A DNA stretch of 64,000 nucleotides from Phoronis australis (GCA_002633005.1 NMRA01000313.1:62001-126000); one strand, 5' to 3'. Counted from the first letter of the stretch, positions 24,401 to 36,107 are shown. Numbers and translations are program-made. The notes: generated by a model not told the origin, from the letters alone.

Positions 24401-27400
24401 ATGAGTCGACGTATTGTGACAAAGTTGGAGAAAACGCATATTTAATGCATGGCTGGCTGAAAACGGAATTCCATTCCTTTCCCAGCCAATGAAAAAGCCC
24501 AAACACTGGAATCCCTTGATGACATGAGCCTTCGCGACAGCACGACAATCATGCGTGATCATTCCAAAACTGAATCGTGATTGGTTGATGGGCAAATTGG
24601 ACGAGATCAGTGAGTTACATGCTATGAACATTCCCACTAAATAAAATTGGTTCTAACCCCAGTGGTTAAGGTAAACGGCGGGGTATGGAAAATTGAACTA
24701 GACCGTATTTATCCACCTTGGCTGAGTCGCACTCGGCTCACGATCAAAGGGATGCCGCCAGGCTGCTCTAGTCATCGAGTCACGAGCGAGGATAATTGGC
24801 TTCGCTCATGCGGATATGATCAGCTGATTACAATCTAGCTAGCAGACTGTACTTTTTATGGTGAGAGTTTTACGTAGTNTTTTGTTTTTATGGAGAAATT
24901 TGACAAAATAAAATGTCTCTTGTCCACCACTACACCAGTCAAATTCAAAGATCTAGTGTCTATATGGACATCCAATGATTTACAACAGTCTGCAAAACTG
25001 AAAGGTGTTTTGTGCACTTCCTCAAGACTTCATGGAAAGTGACTTATGACTCCAGTCAAAATTTTTATCTATTACTTCCCATGATTATTTTCGAAAATGT
25101 AGCTTAATCTCAATACACTAGTACAAAGTCTGAGAATGTATCTGAACTCTGAAAATTAATTAGATAATTTGTATTATTATTGGTAAACTGCGATGCGCTG
25201 ACAGTTGCATTGGAAAAAGGTATTTAGAAATTTGCGAAGTGAGATGGTAAGACCAAAAATCTGACTTTTGTGTTTTAAGACTTGAAAGTCACTATTCTTG
25301 AAATAGACGCCAGAGGCTGGTGTCATGTTGGTCTGGAACTGGTAGCCTGTGTATCGGAAGTGGAGGCTGTAATAGACGAGGGCTGTGAAATATCTTAGTT
25401 ATGGTGGACAAGTAGAATTTTATTCTGATTAAAAATTAGTCTTCAGAAACTTAATGTAAGTCTCTTATTGGCCGACTATAGCCTGCCTGTAAACAACTTC
25501 TGCCATTTGTATCGAGAAAAATATTGAGCCTTTAAAAGGGGGGAATTTAGCAATTATTTTGTTCCAAATTGAATTTTTTACTGTATATTGGTGAATGAAT
25601 ATCAAAGAAGTTATTGCTGACTGTTTGCTTTGGTAATTGTTAAACCCTCAGGCGTGAAGCGTAATGTACTTACTGAACTGAATGCTATACTGGTTAAGTG
25701 CTTTAAATTGCTATTACTGTAATTGTACCAACAAAACGTACACTGCAATAATTCATCTACATCCATTAGGCCAGCAAAATATTCTACGTAATTCCCTCTC
25801 TTCCGAAAGCACGATTCGATTTAAAAGAAAAATTTCCATAGATGATCGCGTGGAGTTGGGGCATTTCTATATAACACCGTATTCATTATGATTAAATTCC
25901 TAAAGCATTTAGATTCAGGGTCTCAATTATCCAAGGAAGACCTTGAATTGGGCAAGCCTAAATAATTAAAAAACTGTTGGTAGTAGATGGATTTAGGCAA
26001 CACCCAGGCTAGTGTAGTCATGTTTGTCATTTACACATGAGTAAGAGGCATTTTATAAACCTGTTTATTAATTAAATGTATGGTATGTTAGTGAGTTTGC
26101 ATTTTGGGAGGAGCAACTTTTCCGTAGATGGGTGTTGATAAGGACACAGCACTTCAGGGGTAATAGAACTGGTCGGAGGAGACGGACCAATGAAATTTGG
26201 CCCGTGTCTTGTGATACTTTTGAGGTGGCTTAAGACCGATGTCTTGCAAATATTGAAGTGGGATAGTGAAACACATCGGCTCAGTAGCCCGACCTGTCAG
26301 ACTGGCAGCTTTCCGTAGCCTCAGCACAGCCTCTGTACTGCCCGTCGATGACTATCTTGATGAGTCGATGTATCGTGACAAACTTAGAGAAAACGCATAT
26401 TTAATGCATGGCTGGCTGAAAAGGGAATTCCATTCCTTTCCCAGCCAATGAAAAAGCCCAAACACTGGAATCCCTTGATGACATGCAGCCTTCGCGACAG
26501 CACGACAATCACGCGTGATCATTCCAAAACTGAATCGTGATTGGTTGATGTGCGAATTGGATGAGATCAGTGAGCTATGTATTTAGGATGAGGTCGTCTG
26601 CCGAATGTCACAGGCTCAGAAGTAGTAGTGGCAAGCGGGGAAAAACAATGAAATGATTCCCTCTCAAAGCGGTTTTTAGTTATATTAAGAAGGACAGCAA
26701 TAGATAATTCTAATGTTCCGTGTCGCACCTGCCAACACCACGAAGACAGCACTACCTGTACATTGGATGTAGTCCAATTGTCGTAATGCCGTGGTCCCAC
26801 TTTAAACTGTCACAACTTCGCCATTTCTTAACACACAGTCAGAATTTTGGTATCCACGTGCTTAGGAAACTCGTAGAATTTGTTTCACAATATCAGTTTT
26901 ACATCACCAATATTCCTTTGTCAGTTAACGAATCTTGAATTTCATGCTTTTAGTCGACTTTACATGCAATTGCTGTACTTGACATCATCAACGTCAAGAG
27001 ACATCTAGTGAGGGATTTTTTGCACGGTAGTCGTGCTTCAATTTTGCACGTAAATGAAATTTCAAAGGCTTGTTACTTTGTTAAAACATTAAAAATTGTA
27101 GTAACAAAATTTTGATTCATGGTAACTGTGCGTTTCAGTACTACCGTACTGATACACTGGTCAATAGTTCCAGTGGTGAATGTCACAGGTTTCAACATAC
27201 CTATAATCCATTTACTAGCTATTGCAACTGAGCTAGTTTGAATGAAAGTCAACAATCAATTACTTACAGTCTATCATGACAGAGGGGCAAACGCTTGATG
27301 CACAGCCTGATGTTGACTTTTGGTATTTTTAAACTGTAGGAGGATGTCATGTGGCTGGGTCATCGATAGCAAGTGGGGTCAGAAGTAAATGCACCACGTT

Positions 27401-30400
27401 CACCCTCTTTTTAATAATTAAAAGTTCTAACTGAAGCACATAGTTTTTATTGACGCGACTTACAGACAAAGTACAACACAACACAAACTAAGTCACATAC
27501 TTTTCCGTGCATTATACTAGATCAAAATGTATCATAGCCAAGGTGTATGGACCTGAATCAGCTTCTTGACTGTGGGTCGTTAATGGTGACCTGAGTGGCA
27601 TGAAAAATCAGGACCAGTAGATCATTTTTACTGGTCTTGACCTGGAGGTGCAAAAATATTTCTATACCCCTGCACTTGTAATGAAATGTAAAGTACCAAC
27701 GATACAAATTATGTGTGTAAGTACACTATAGAACATGGGCATTTAATGGTTAAAATTTTGGAAAATTCGGGGTAGGTGTTAAGTCAGACATGCTAATGTC
27801 AACCTGGAAGATTTGCAGTATGAAAGAGGTTAGAATGCTTGTATTATTAAAAATATCAGATCACATTTTGTCTCGGCTCGTCCTGGAGCATTCATTGCAT
27901 AATTCCTGTATTGATGTATCCCATGGCAATCGAGGCAGTCTCTATGAAGCAAAGCATGTTTGAACACTGGAAATCTTCTACATGGTAGGAATGCAACTTT
28001 TCAAGTGTTCATTAATAATTCAGTCTTTTAATGCAATTACCCGAACCTCGTTTGAGCCACTTGTGAAGCTGAGCTCATGACTTAGCGATTGCATTTACAA
28101 ATTGACTTAATAATAGGTACCTTGAGTTCCTGGAAACAAGTTTAGCCAGTCGTTTTTTGTTACCATGGTAATGCAACATTTGTAGTTTTTCACGGGCATG
28201 AGTTGTTAAGACTCGGAATATTGCAGCAATTGTGTTGTTATTTCTTGGTGTATATTGCCGTCATCTCTGTCTGTCTGAGGTTTGGTGCCCAACCCCAAAC
28301 CTCTTACGATTGTTTTCATAAGTCACATTTACATGACATTAGATCATCAACTGGATCAGCATCAGTCTCTTACACGAAGACTGCTGCGAAGACTGCTGCG
28401 CATGTTCGCATAAACAATAGCAAACGTCCAAATCACGTGGAATGCCAGCGGATCTCTTCTCGAGTGCATTGAAAGATGGTCCTTTTCTGCCCTGCCCCTG
28501 TTGTGTCCTGTAGTTGGAACTGAGCAACTGATCGAGTGCAACTCGCCCTACCTCTCAAACCTCTCTGTGATGTCAACTTGTTGGGTGTCAGGTGTGTTTA
28601 CACACACACTTTCACCCCATGAACTGTTGCCTGTTAGTTCATTGTGACAACTGTCCCTCCTGTAAGTGCAACTATTGAGTAGTCAGTGCAAATGTAGTGC
28701 ACACAGTTACAGTGAACGAGCGAGAGAGATTTGTTGATGTCATGCGATACAATAATTAATTTCCTTTGGTACCCAAAGGTGATTGGCTAAGCAGTTAGCT
28801 GGCCTCACCCCAATGGCCATCTCAATGTATAAGGGTCTTATTTAGTGGTGCAAAGGGCTAATAATTTCACTTGGTAAACCTCAGGTAGCAAAAAATGCTG
28901 ATGGTTTAGCCTAAGCTGTCAGGAAGGCCATTTTGCCAGTAGTTAGTTTGTTTTTTCACCACCTTAATTGCTTTTAAGTGAAAATTGATGTCAAAACAGG
29001 TTCACTCTCCACCATAAATTGATTAATGCAACCTACTTAACAAAGTCCTCTTACCCTGCCTCTGTGTACCATTTGTAGTCAGCAGTCTGTGTACCATTCA
29101 TAGTCAGTAGTCTGTGTACCATTTGTAGTCAGTAGTCTGTGTACCATTTGTAGTCAGCAGTCTGTGTACCATTCGTAGTCAGTAGTCTGTGTACCATTTG
29201 TAGTCAGCAGTCTGTGTACCATTTGTAGTCAGCTGAGTCTGGCTACTTGTACGACCTCTACATTTAGCCAAACATCAGCAAAATTAAGCATTTAACTTGG
29301 CAAAAGGGTAGTGTATATTTTCTAATTTTGGAAATTCTGTAAAATTTGATTTTTGACATAACAATCTGCAACTTGTTAGGTCATGTGACCTTGCTTTTTC
29401 AGGAAAATTTAGACTAAAAGAACGGCACATTCATAGCAAAATGTCAGGACAAATAACATAACTAAGTTTTGTTTGATATACATGTTCAGGATAAAAATAG
29501 CGAAAACTCTGTTACAGTTTTCTAGATTACTGTTTTGTTCTTGTTTCATGCAACCTTTTTTCATTAAAATCCTATTAGTCCTGTTTTTGATAGCCCTTCA
29601 TCCAAAAGTGGAACATTTTAAGTACCAATGCCTAACCGTCTTTTGGAAACAGTTTATAAGCGTACAATCTGAATCCGATCAGCCATTTCTGAGATATGAT
29701 GTTCCAAAATTGGCCAAAATTGGACATTTTTCCACTGTTCTACATAACCTTGCCTGTCAAACCGCCAGCAAAGTGCCAGCAAAAGTGTCACGTGACTGGT
29801 GTGTGAAAGTGCTAGCAAAGATGTTGAACCTGAACAGGTCATTTGTGTCCACTGCTCTCCATGGCCAAATATAGTTTGCTACAGATTTGGCATACCATCA
29901 GAAAAATGGGGCATGATAAATGACTGGGTCATCGCCTCATCCCTTGTGGAGAATCACTGCAGTCAAAGTCGAGTTTGTCTGATCACTAATTTCATTGATA
30001 TGCTTTTGAGATTCATACTTGGATGTCTAAATTATGGACATTTTCTTTTGCATTATATTAATCCCTTACAAGGTTGTTTCTGTGTTAGGTGTTCCTCCAG
30101 GCAATTGCAAAATGCTCAGAAATCTTTGGTCATAGTCTGGGTGGTAAAGAGCTAGGAGTCAGTACACGGACATTTTGCCAAATGTTCAAAGTGTGCTTAA
30201 TAAATGACCACAATTCACAATTTCTAGTTGGTTGTGCACTGTTTTTCTAACTTGATGAAGGTGAGTCAAACTCATGATGCAGTAAAATCCAAACTGATTA
30301 TTGCGATGACTCAAAACAGGTTTTGGAGAACACTGGACACTCTTATGTACTTTGTGCCGGTGATTTGTGCGTGGAACTCATCACAATGGTAGAGTTTTTG

Positions 30401-33400
30401 TAGAACGCTATTAAAAGTACATTTTTGCATTCTGTTCAGCTGTCCAAAGGACAAAATTTGCTCTGGGCCACTTACCTTTTCAAAATGGGTCTCCAAATTT
30501 TTCTCGCCATGATAGGGTGTTATGTCCATCACTATGAAGAACGCGAGTCAAACAATGCTTCAGAATATCTCTGTAAGGTGGTGCTCAGTTTTACATTGAG
30601 CAGTTTAGATCCATTGCAGGATATTGCTGAATTCCAAATAACTAAAACTTATCACAAGCATGGGAAAGAAATTAGATAGCCTAGTTAAGTGGACTCCTTC
30701 AAATTTCACCTTTCTGCAACTTCTAGAAAGAAAGCGAAGCCTAGACGAATGCCGGCTCAAGATTATACACAACAGATCAGATGAAAATTTGAATGCTGTT
30801 GAGGAGACTTAGCCCTGTTTGTGTGACATTTAAACTTTTTTAGCAATATCAGGCGACGATTTGGGTGCAGTCAAGGAGGCTTTGTTTCATTTATGTCAAT
30901 TTCAAAAATTTTCGCAGGATTGTTTCACCGTCTTGGAATCGATTTCATGTATTCCTGTAGTGGCCATGAATTATTTCAACACTAAATATATATCCTTCTG
31001 TATAAGGTGCTTGATGGTATAAAACCTGTTTCTTTGCTTAAGTGGATCTCTGTAAGCTGTTTTTAAGATTACACATGAGAACACTAAAGCTGAGGGTGCT
31101 GGCAAAGTGTACTAGTTTTTAGAAACAGTTATTAATAAGTTAATCATGTTTTTACCATGTAAACTTACAATAATTATATCAGTGTCGATCATTTTCATCT
31201 GGGATAAATTCACAAAATGTTGATTGGTAAATTGGAATGAAAGTTTTAAGTGCAGTGAGCACTCACTAAACCTTGTTTTGTTTGCCCCAGTAGCTGCCCT
31301 TCTACATCATTTCTCTGGTAGATTGAGCTTAATTTTTTCAAATGGGTGGCCTTGGTCCAGTGAGTTACAAAGAAGACAGAAACATGTTGGTCTGTTGAAG
31401 TTAGCGACTTAAACAATTTTTTTCTTTAGGCAATTATTTGCTAGACGCTTAGCGCACTGAAGTTTAGAATCCCTGTTTCTTTTAAAGTTTGCATCCCTTT
31501 TTCAATTCTGTACACTCAAAGTCTCGCAGTTTGCTTGCCCATTTAGCCGACTTTGAAAGGTCAGTTTTCAAATTTTCTCCTAAACTTTTTGAGTGTTGTC
31601 GAGGGTTACGGAGCATTATTTTGTTTCAAAGAACTGAATGGGAAAGTCCTTTTTAGTATCTGTTAATAATCTGAAACTGGGTTTAGTATTCCTTGTAAAA
31701 GGTGCTTGTTTTATCTTCGCTGAATCTCTTCAGTACAGGATCAGGCTACTGATAATTCATGGTATGCTACTTATATCAATGGCTCGTTAACATTAGAATT
31801 AATAGACTTCGTTTGAAGTTTAAGGTAGGTCACCTGTAACTGTAACAGAGGCGCTTGCTCATCTTGTCCCATGCCATCACTGGAAAATTTTTTCAATTTG
31901 GGGCAGAACCGATTGCTATAATTAGCATTTCCCTATTGCTCTAGGCTTTGCTGCTTTGTAGCAGGTGATCAGAGTTTTGCCAGTGTAAATATTTGATAAC
32001 TGCTATGCCATACAAACCATGCTAAACTGAAGTAAAACATTATTAGAAATTTAATTTCGTTCTGGAATACATTGACAAAATAAAAAGAGCACTTAATTAC
32101 CATAAAATTGCATCTAGAACTGAAGACTTTTTATTCAACCACATTCATCTCGGAGTTTACTTCACGAAAAGTCAGAAATTTGGTTGTATGCTCCCTACTA
32201 TTTCTGGAAAACAATTAAATCTCACTCAAGCCACAGCGCAGTCTCCAAGAATACAGCAGCTAGTTACTTTTTATAAATCATTTCTAGTATGTGATGTGGT
32301 AATAATTACTTGTCCGAATCTTTATTCAACAGTTGTATAGTGGGAGCATAAGACTAGTTGTGTCAGTCTGGAGTCACTTCCATGAAAGTGACCCCTGGTG
32401 TCAGCTGAAGAAGCTCAAAGTGACGTAAGTCTCGGAGAATTTCAGAAAACAGGCGTACTGGAGTCTAGCCAATTGTACTGATTTTGTTTAAATGCTGCTA
32501 ATTACATTGAAGAAGCCAAAGTTTCCACTCTCCAAACTCCTATAAATCATGTTAGTGGTAGTAAATCTTTCCCTTGAGCAAATTCTCCATCATGCATTGA
32601 AAAGAAAACTAACTCACAATACTAAAGAATCAAAACAAAATGTTCCAGTACAAAACATGGCATGCCATGTTTAAGGCCCATGTGAAATCGGAACTTTATG
32701 TCAGAACAACATTTGGGATCTGCCAGTGGAGAGCAATTGTTAATGAAAATTACGGCATGTCCACTTTTGGGTAATATAGTTTATGGAAAATGATAATTGT
32801 ATCCTCAGCTGGTAGATTTATGGGAAATTATACAATCAGTTTGAGCGTAAACCATATTGGCGCCCATGGGCTGGCTACTATCAGTTTGAGCGTAAACCAT
32901 GTTGGTGCCCTTGGGCTGGCTTTTGGAGCCAGTAACTTACACTGGATTTGTTTGGTATCCCAAATGGGCAGTATGGATTGCTAAAGTATTGTGATAGGCA
33001 GGATTATGTTGATGTTGAAGCATATTTGCATGATATGCTAATAGCAATATTACATCATTCTTATTTAATTCTTTCCCAACATTATTTATTCTTACCTCCG
33101 ACAGTCGTGCTTATCTGATGTTGTTAATGCATTTTCGGCTCAGATGCCCCCATTTCTAACAGTGCATTGCCCGGCTGTACATTCGAGGCTGTATAATATG
33201 AAGAAAAATGACATTTTCTGGATGTATGCCCCAGGATTTGCTTATGAACAGTATTCCAGGTATTCAGCACTTCAGCAACCACCGCTTGTCTCTGAGGGAG
33301 TGTAACGTTTTCTGGTGACTGTCTGTGCATTGCTGTTCGAGGTCAATGCTTTACCTTGACATTAGAGACATTACTGCTTAAAGGCAAACTTGAAAGGAAG

Positions 33401-35324
33401 TTCTATTAAAAAATTAATGTATTTGCATGCTGTTTTTCATTAAAAGCAAATTAGGAATAATTATTTATACTAGTACTTTGCATGAATCTGACATACAAAT
33501 GCTGGTATTTGAACGATTTGTTGAATATAGTTATTACACTGCAAGGCATTTATTTCCCCTATCTGGACCCTGCCTGGGATTTGGAGGAATTATCTCCCGA
33601 GGGTTGCTAGTACCTCATTTGATGATTCTTCCAAATGCCACCAGGGGATTAGATATGGGAAATAACTGCTGCATCCATTTTCCCAATTTTTGAACAAATT
33701 GAACGAAGCTCAGAAAATAAAATTGAAACTACTATCTGCAACTTTCATTGTGCCTGAAACCAGTCATCCCTATTCAGGGCATTGGATCGAACCACTCAGC
33801 CATGTGACCTGTTCTTCTGTAGGACATGGCAGTATGTCCATCATGTTTTCTTGCCAAATCATTTTCTTTCACATGGAATAGTATAGATTATTACCCTGGA
33901 GTGTTTTTTTACTGCTCAGGTTTGTGGTGGGGATAAATTTTATTACTAATCCACTGTTAGTGTATTTTTACAGAAAAACAAGTTTTAAGTGTCACAGTTT
34001 ATCCAGGATTGCAAAAACAGGGCTTCCAAAATTGGTTTCCCAAATTTCTTGATCCATGATCACATATTTATGACCAAGTCAAATGCTGGTGCAGTTTTGT
34101 AGATTAATTGTTTCTGTGGAGACATGGGTCTGCAGTAAAGTATCTTTCATTATATTTTAACTATTAAGTTAAGTTTGTTATTCCAGGTGGGCCAATGAGA
34201 TCCCAGAGCCACTATTTGCAAGTTAAAGAAACACCAATGTTTACTTGTTGGTCTCCAAATACTGAACAGGAAGGCCTAAACTATGATGTCTAAATTTGAA
34301 TCAGTCTGTCATATGGACGCGGTTGGCACCCGCTTGATGAAGGCCTGGGATCTATGTCATGAAAAGTGACTGAGACTGATATTTAGTCTTGCGCTCCACA
34401 CAGCTATTTGTGGAAAATAATTAAATCTCACTTGAGCAATAGTGCAAAGTTTCTGAGAACATTCACGAAAGTGCTAGTTACTGAAATAATTTCTTCAAAT
34501 TATGCCTAGACTGTGATGCACTCATAATTACTTGGCACAAACTTTTTTCACCGATTGTGAAGTAGGTGGTGAGACCAAATTTCTGTTCAGTCGTCACTTT
34601 CATGAGATAGATTGCTGCTCTCTTTAGTGAATAACAAGTACTACCGTAGCAATTGTTAGATTTACAGAAGCAACTAGGATCCTAGTTGAAGCCTGGATGG
34701 CTGTTAAGGCTCATAATTGTGAAATGTAACCGGCCTTTTTCATGGGCGGCGCACCACAGGCGGCTGGGGAGGCTTTAACCCCCCACTTTTTTCAGCGCTG
34801 CGCCGCCCATGTTTTTACATATAGATGGATGTCACATTGCAATGGATTATGGGAAATTTTTCATTTACAACAGAATAAAACCAACCAATGAAATCAGAGT
34901 GCTCAGTGTGTCCCTGGCTGGATAATATCCCACTACTTTCAAATTGAGAAAATGTCGACACTTGTCTATTAAATAAAAAACAACAACGGGAATTCAATTT
35001 CTGTCTGCATTTACTCTTTTAAGTGTTAAACAACCACATATTATTAAACATGTTTTTTTTAAACTGTGTACTAAGTTGTAAAAATGTTCGACACAACCGG
35101 CTTTGTTACAACTCGGCGCATGGTGTTTGATGTAACGTGCTTCTTCCCAAAGTGGTATGTTCACATCTTTAATTCGTGCGTACCATTGGTCATTTCTAGG
35201 TCGCAAGAGAAAATGGTTTACGTTCAACGACGCAGCAAGTCATCTGACGGCCCATAAGCCTCTGCAGAAGAACTACCTGGAGCTGGCATGTAACAACCAG
35301 AACGGCCATGTTGGTGTCACGTAA
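10944..35324 (+). CDS. NUDT3: Diphosphoinositol polyphosphate phosphohydrolase (DIPP, Nudix), 3 exons, N-terminus missing
   Basis: Spliced gene: exons 10944-11099, 21636-21720 and 35200-35324, with stop TAA at 35322-35324. The exons join in phase (0, then 1) at AG/GT sites and give 121 residues. Seen: VLLVSSS, then VVPGGG, then a full Nudix box GX5EX7REUXEEXGU running from the second Gly of PGGG to EEAGV, then the DIPP-type segments VVYVLVVTE, DEWEDAK and GRKRKWF. Family knowledge: DIPPs are cytosolic Mg-dependent hydrolases that remove the beta-phosphate of diphosphoinositol phosphates and also cleave diadenosine polyphosphates. The Nudix glutamates bind the metal, and all are present. Human NUDT3 has about 34 residues before VLLVSSS (a TRTYD...RAACLCF segment), and I could not find that exon. 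The C-terminus is short and diverged. The assignment to the NUDT3/4/10/11 group is firm; one-to-one orthology is not claimed. Confidence 0.92.
12500..12842. repeat. Degenerate tandem repeat with AAATAAATACCA core, period ~65-85 bp
   Basis: The core AAATAAATACCAC or a close variant occurs near 12592, 12660 (decayed), 12738 and 12822. Cores are separated by TTTCC/TTTCAT, then TTCC.T.GC.TT, then ATCGT.TTTTG words. An older copy (GAGAAACAAATATGTT) sits near 12511. Four to five copies with uneven spacing indicate an old array. Confidence 0.65.
14570..16625. mobile_element. Possible inverted-repeat DNA transposon remnant (~2 kb)
   Basis: The left arm (about 14575-14700) has CTGTCTGAACTTTAAACCG and CCCGTTTCATGAAATTTC. 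The right arm, read on the other strand (about 16620-16500), has GTCTAAGTTCAGACCGAAG and CCCGTTTGATGAACTC. The interior is richer in CpG and includes two short hairpins at 15079-15094 (ATGCCG/CGGCAT) and 15132-15151 (GCTGTATA/TATACAGC). No transposase frame remains, and the ends are not exact. Confidence 0.35.
21015..21095. repeat. Short irregular tandem repeat (TATGGATTG)
   Basis: TATGGATTGCTGAGTGG, TATGGATTGCTCAGTGG and TATGGATTGATG occur in succession, with CAGTGGTATTGT inserted. About three copies of 20-27 bases. Confidence 0.6.
21447..21595 (-). mobile_element. Non-LTR retroposon 3' end with (ATT)n tail, - strand
   Basis: On the + strand, about 13 TAA triplets (21447-21486) are followed by ACTTTATTTAAAGAGGATAA. 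Read on the - strand this is a body ending CCTCTTTAAATAAAGTTT followed by (ATT)n, the usual form of a CR1/L2-like or SINE 3' end: a poly(A)-signal-like word and then a simple-repeat tail. Only about 100 bases of body can be suggested and no coding part is present. It lies about 40 bases upstream of a coding exon and reduces the pyrimidine context there little. Confidence 0.6.
21636..21720 (+). CDS. NUDT3: DIPP exon B: beta-strand and DEWED segment
   Basis: The exon is 85 bases long. The 3' splice site is a pyrimidine-rich tract ending tttgtag and the 5' splice site is ATGG|gtaagt (phase 1). It reads NEAKKTRTVVYVLVVTEIL followed by DEWEDAKIMG, matching the human ENQERKHRTYVYVLIVTEVL and EDWED region residue by residue. 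It was not visible as a long open frame; it was found by family similarity. About 150 bases upstream lies a (TAA)n retroposon tail on the opposite strand. Confidence 0.93.
22500..22690 (-). repeat. Diverged end fragment of the 145-bp-unit element
   Basis: The order TTTTTATGGGC, ATATATGTGTG, GTCGTCATTCTGTCTGGGTT, GTCGGGGGTGTCTG, CTAAAAAACCCCTCG repeats the order at 4205-4300 (palindrome, CATCTCTGTCTGGGTG, CTCCTAAACCCC). The palindrome is decayed here. Confidence 0.55.
22734..24614. repeat. Direct duplication, copy 1
   Basis: It matches copy 2 (24880-26574) over nearly its full length, with a few percent substitutions. Copy 2 lacks about 290 bases corresponding to 22782-23071, and copy 1 lacks about 125 bases found at 25950-26075. 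Short frames (61 and 69 codons) occur in both copies, but they have no similarity to known proteins and are kept only because the copies are young. Confidence 0.9.
24880..26574. repeat. Direct duplication, copy 2, starting at an N
   Basis: It begins immediately after the single N at 24879 with a TTTTTGTTTTTATGGAG stretch found also at 22734. It then follows copy 1 in order to GAGATCAGTGAG. A copy boundary coinciding with an N suggests two haplotype contigs placed side by side, but a true tandem duplication is possible because divergence includes sizeable indels. Confidence 0.9.
29063..29232. repeat. 25-bp tandem repeat, about 7 copies
   Basis: The unit GTGTACCATTTGTAGTCAGCAGTCT, with variants ATTCATAG and ATTCGTAG and an AGTAGT/AGCAGT alternation. 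Copies are contiguous with no unique spacers, so this is a minisatellite and not a CRISPR. Confidence 0.95.
29285..29880 (+). repeat. Long copy of the AT-rich interspersed repeat family
   Basis: The best-preserved copy. Ordered words AAATTCTGTAAAATTTGATT, TTGTTTGATATACATGTTCA, TCATCCAAAAGTGGAACATT, GCCATTTCTGAGATATGATG and TTGGCCAAAATTGGACATTT all have counterparts in the same order at 59395-59820. There is an unbroken 133-codon frame, 29473-29874, but the other copies do not preserve it and it has no recognisable domain. Confidence 0.65.
32835..32924. repeat. 45-bp tandem duplication, 2 copies
   Basis: ATCAGTTTGAGCGTAAACCA begins at 32835 and 32880, each followed by TATTGGCGCCCATGGG or TGTTGGTGCCCTTGGG and then CTGGCT. 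There are few substitutions. Confidence 0.85.
34741..34811. repeat. GC-rich stem: 13-bp perfect inverted repeat
   Basis: CATGGGCGGCGCA (34741-34753) and its exact complement TGCGCCGCCCATG (34799-34811) enclose 45 bases. It stands out as GC-rich in AT-rich DNA. It sits about 400 bases upstream of the last Nudix exon and may be the two ends of a tiny fold-back element. Confidence 0.7.
35200..35324 (+). CDS. NUDT3: DIPP exon C: C-terminal exon with stop
   Basis: The 3' splice site is catttctag. The first two bases complete the Gly codon begun in exon B, giving G-RKRKWFTFNDAA, then HKPLQKNYLEL, then a short tail ending GVT and TAA. The human counterpart is RKREWFKIEDA...HKPVQASYFETL. Seen: 40 complete codons plus stop. 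The tail after KNYLEL is much shorter than in vertebrates (about 12 residues against about 30), so either the C-terminus is truncated in this lineage or a rarer downstream splice form exists. No confident poly(A) site was assigned. Confidence 0.92.
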
Positions 35325-36107
35325 CCGCTCCTGTAGCTGGAAGATGTACATACTGTAAATAGATCCAACATGGCTGCCCCTGATAGTGAAGCAGACGTGA
35401 TACACCCTTGCCATGTGCTTGTTGGTTGAGTGTTGAAGATTTTGAACAATGGAATGTTACTTAGCTTGATGTATTTTGCTGGTGAAATTTTTGAAAGTTT
35501 TTAAGGTGCACACTCTGTTGACTGTTATATAAAATATAGATTTGATATGGATGCTCTATGACCTCACAATTAATAGGTCATACCTCATAAAAAAACCTTG
35601 TGATCACTTAGGGATCAACCTGACTTACTGACATTTTCAAAAGCTTACAAAATCTATGTTGGGGGAAGATGGTAACTGCTGTAATACACATGGAGAGATG
35701 AAAATCGTCATTTTGAGATATTGTGCGAGTCTGTCAAAAGGAGTTACGTTTGCCTCTGTAAATGTCAATCATTAGTCGGACAATTACTTCATCTCTGTCA
35801 GTTACTTTTTTGAATATTACATAGAGGATACTTCTGTGTTCATCAAGTTGATTATAAGTATGTCCTTTGAGGGTTTCTCATAACAAAAGGCTATCATTTG
35901 ATGAATTTACTGTGGTTTTGCTTAGAGTTTTTATGAAGATCACTATTATAAAGGGACCTTGTTTTGTTTGGAACATTGGCTTCATTGCTATGAGAGTCAA
36001 TCAACAGTTGAAGCTGATGGTAATGTCAAACTCTTTGCAACTTTGTGCGAAAGATACATAGAAAACGTTTTTTCAACAAAAAATGCGCTGTTTTAAATTA
36101 CTCCGAT

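Larger units (their letters stand above)
21721..35199 (+). other. Intron of the Nudix gene (13.5 kb)
   Basis: Bounded by ATGG|gtaagt and tttctag|GTCGC. It holds a large duplicated block with an N between copies, a 25-bp tandem array, one long copy of the AT-rich repeat family, a 45-bp tandem duplication and a GC-rich stem. No exon of another gene was recognised. Confidence 0.85.

Noticed and set aside
23836-26451. Pairs of similar 61- and 69-codon frames in both duplicated copies
   Set aside because: The similarity reflects the recent duplication of the DNA, not protein conservation. No homology is recognised.
29063-29232. Regular 25-bp repeats that could suggest a CRISPR array
   Set aside because: Units are contiguous with no unique spacers, and the surroundings are an intron of an animal gene.
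29473-29874. 133-codon frame
   Set aside because: It lies inside a repeat family whose other copies do not keep the frame, and has no recognisable domain.
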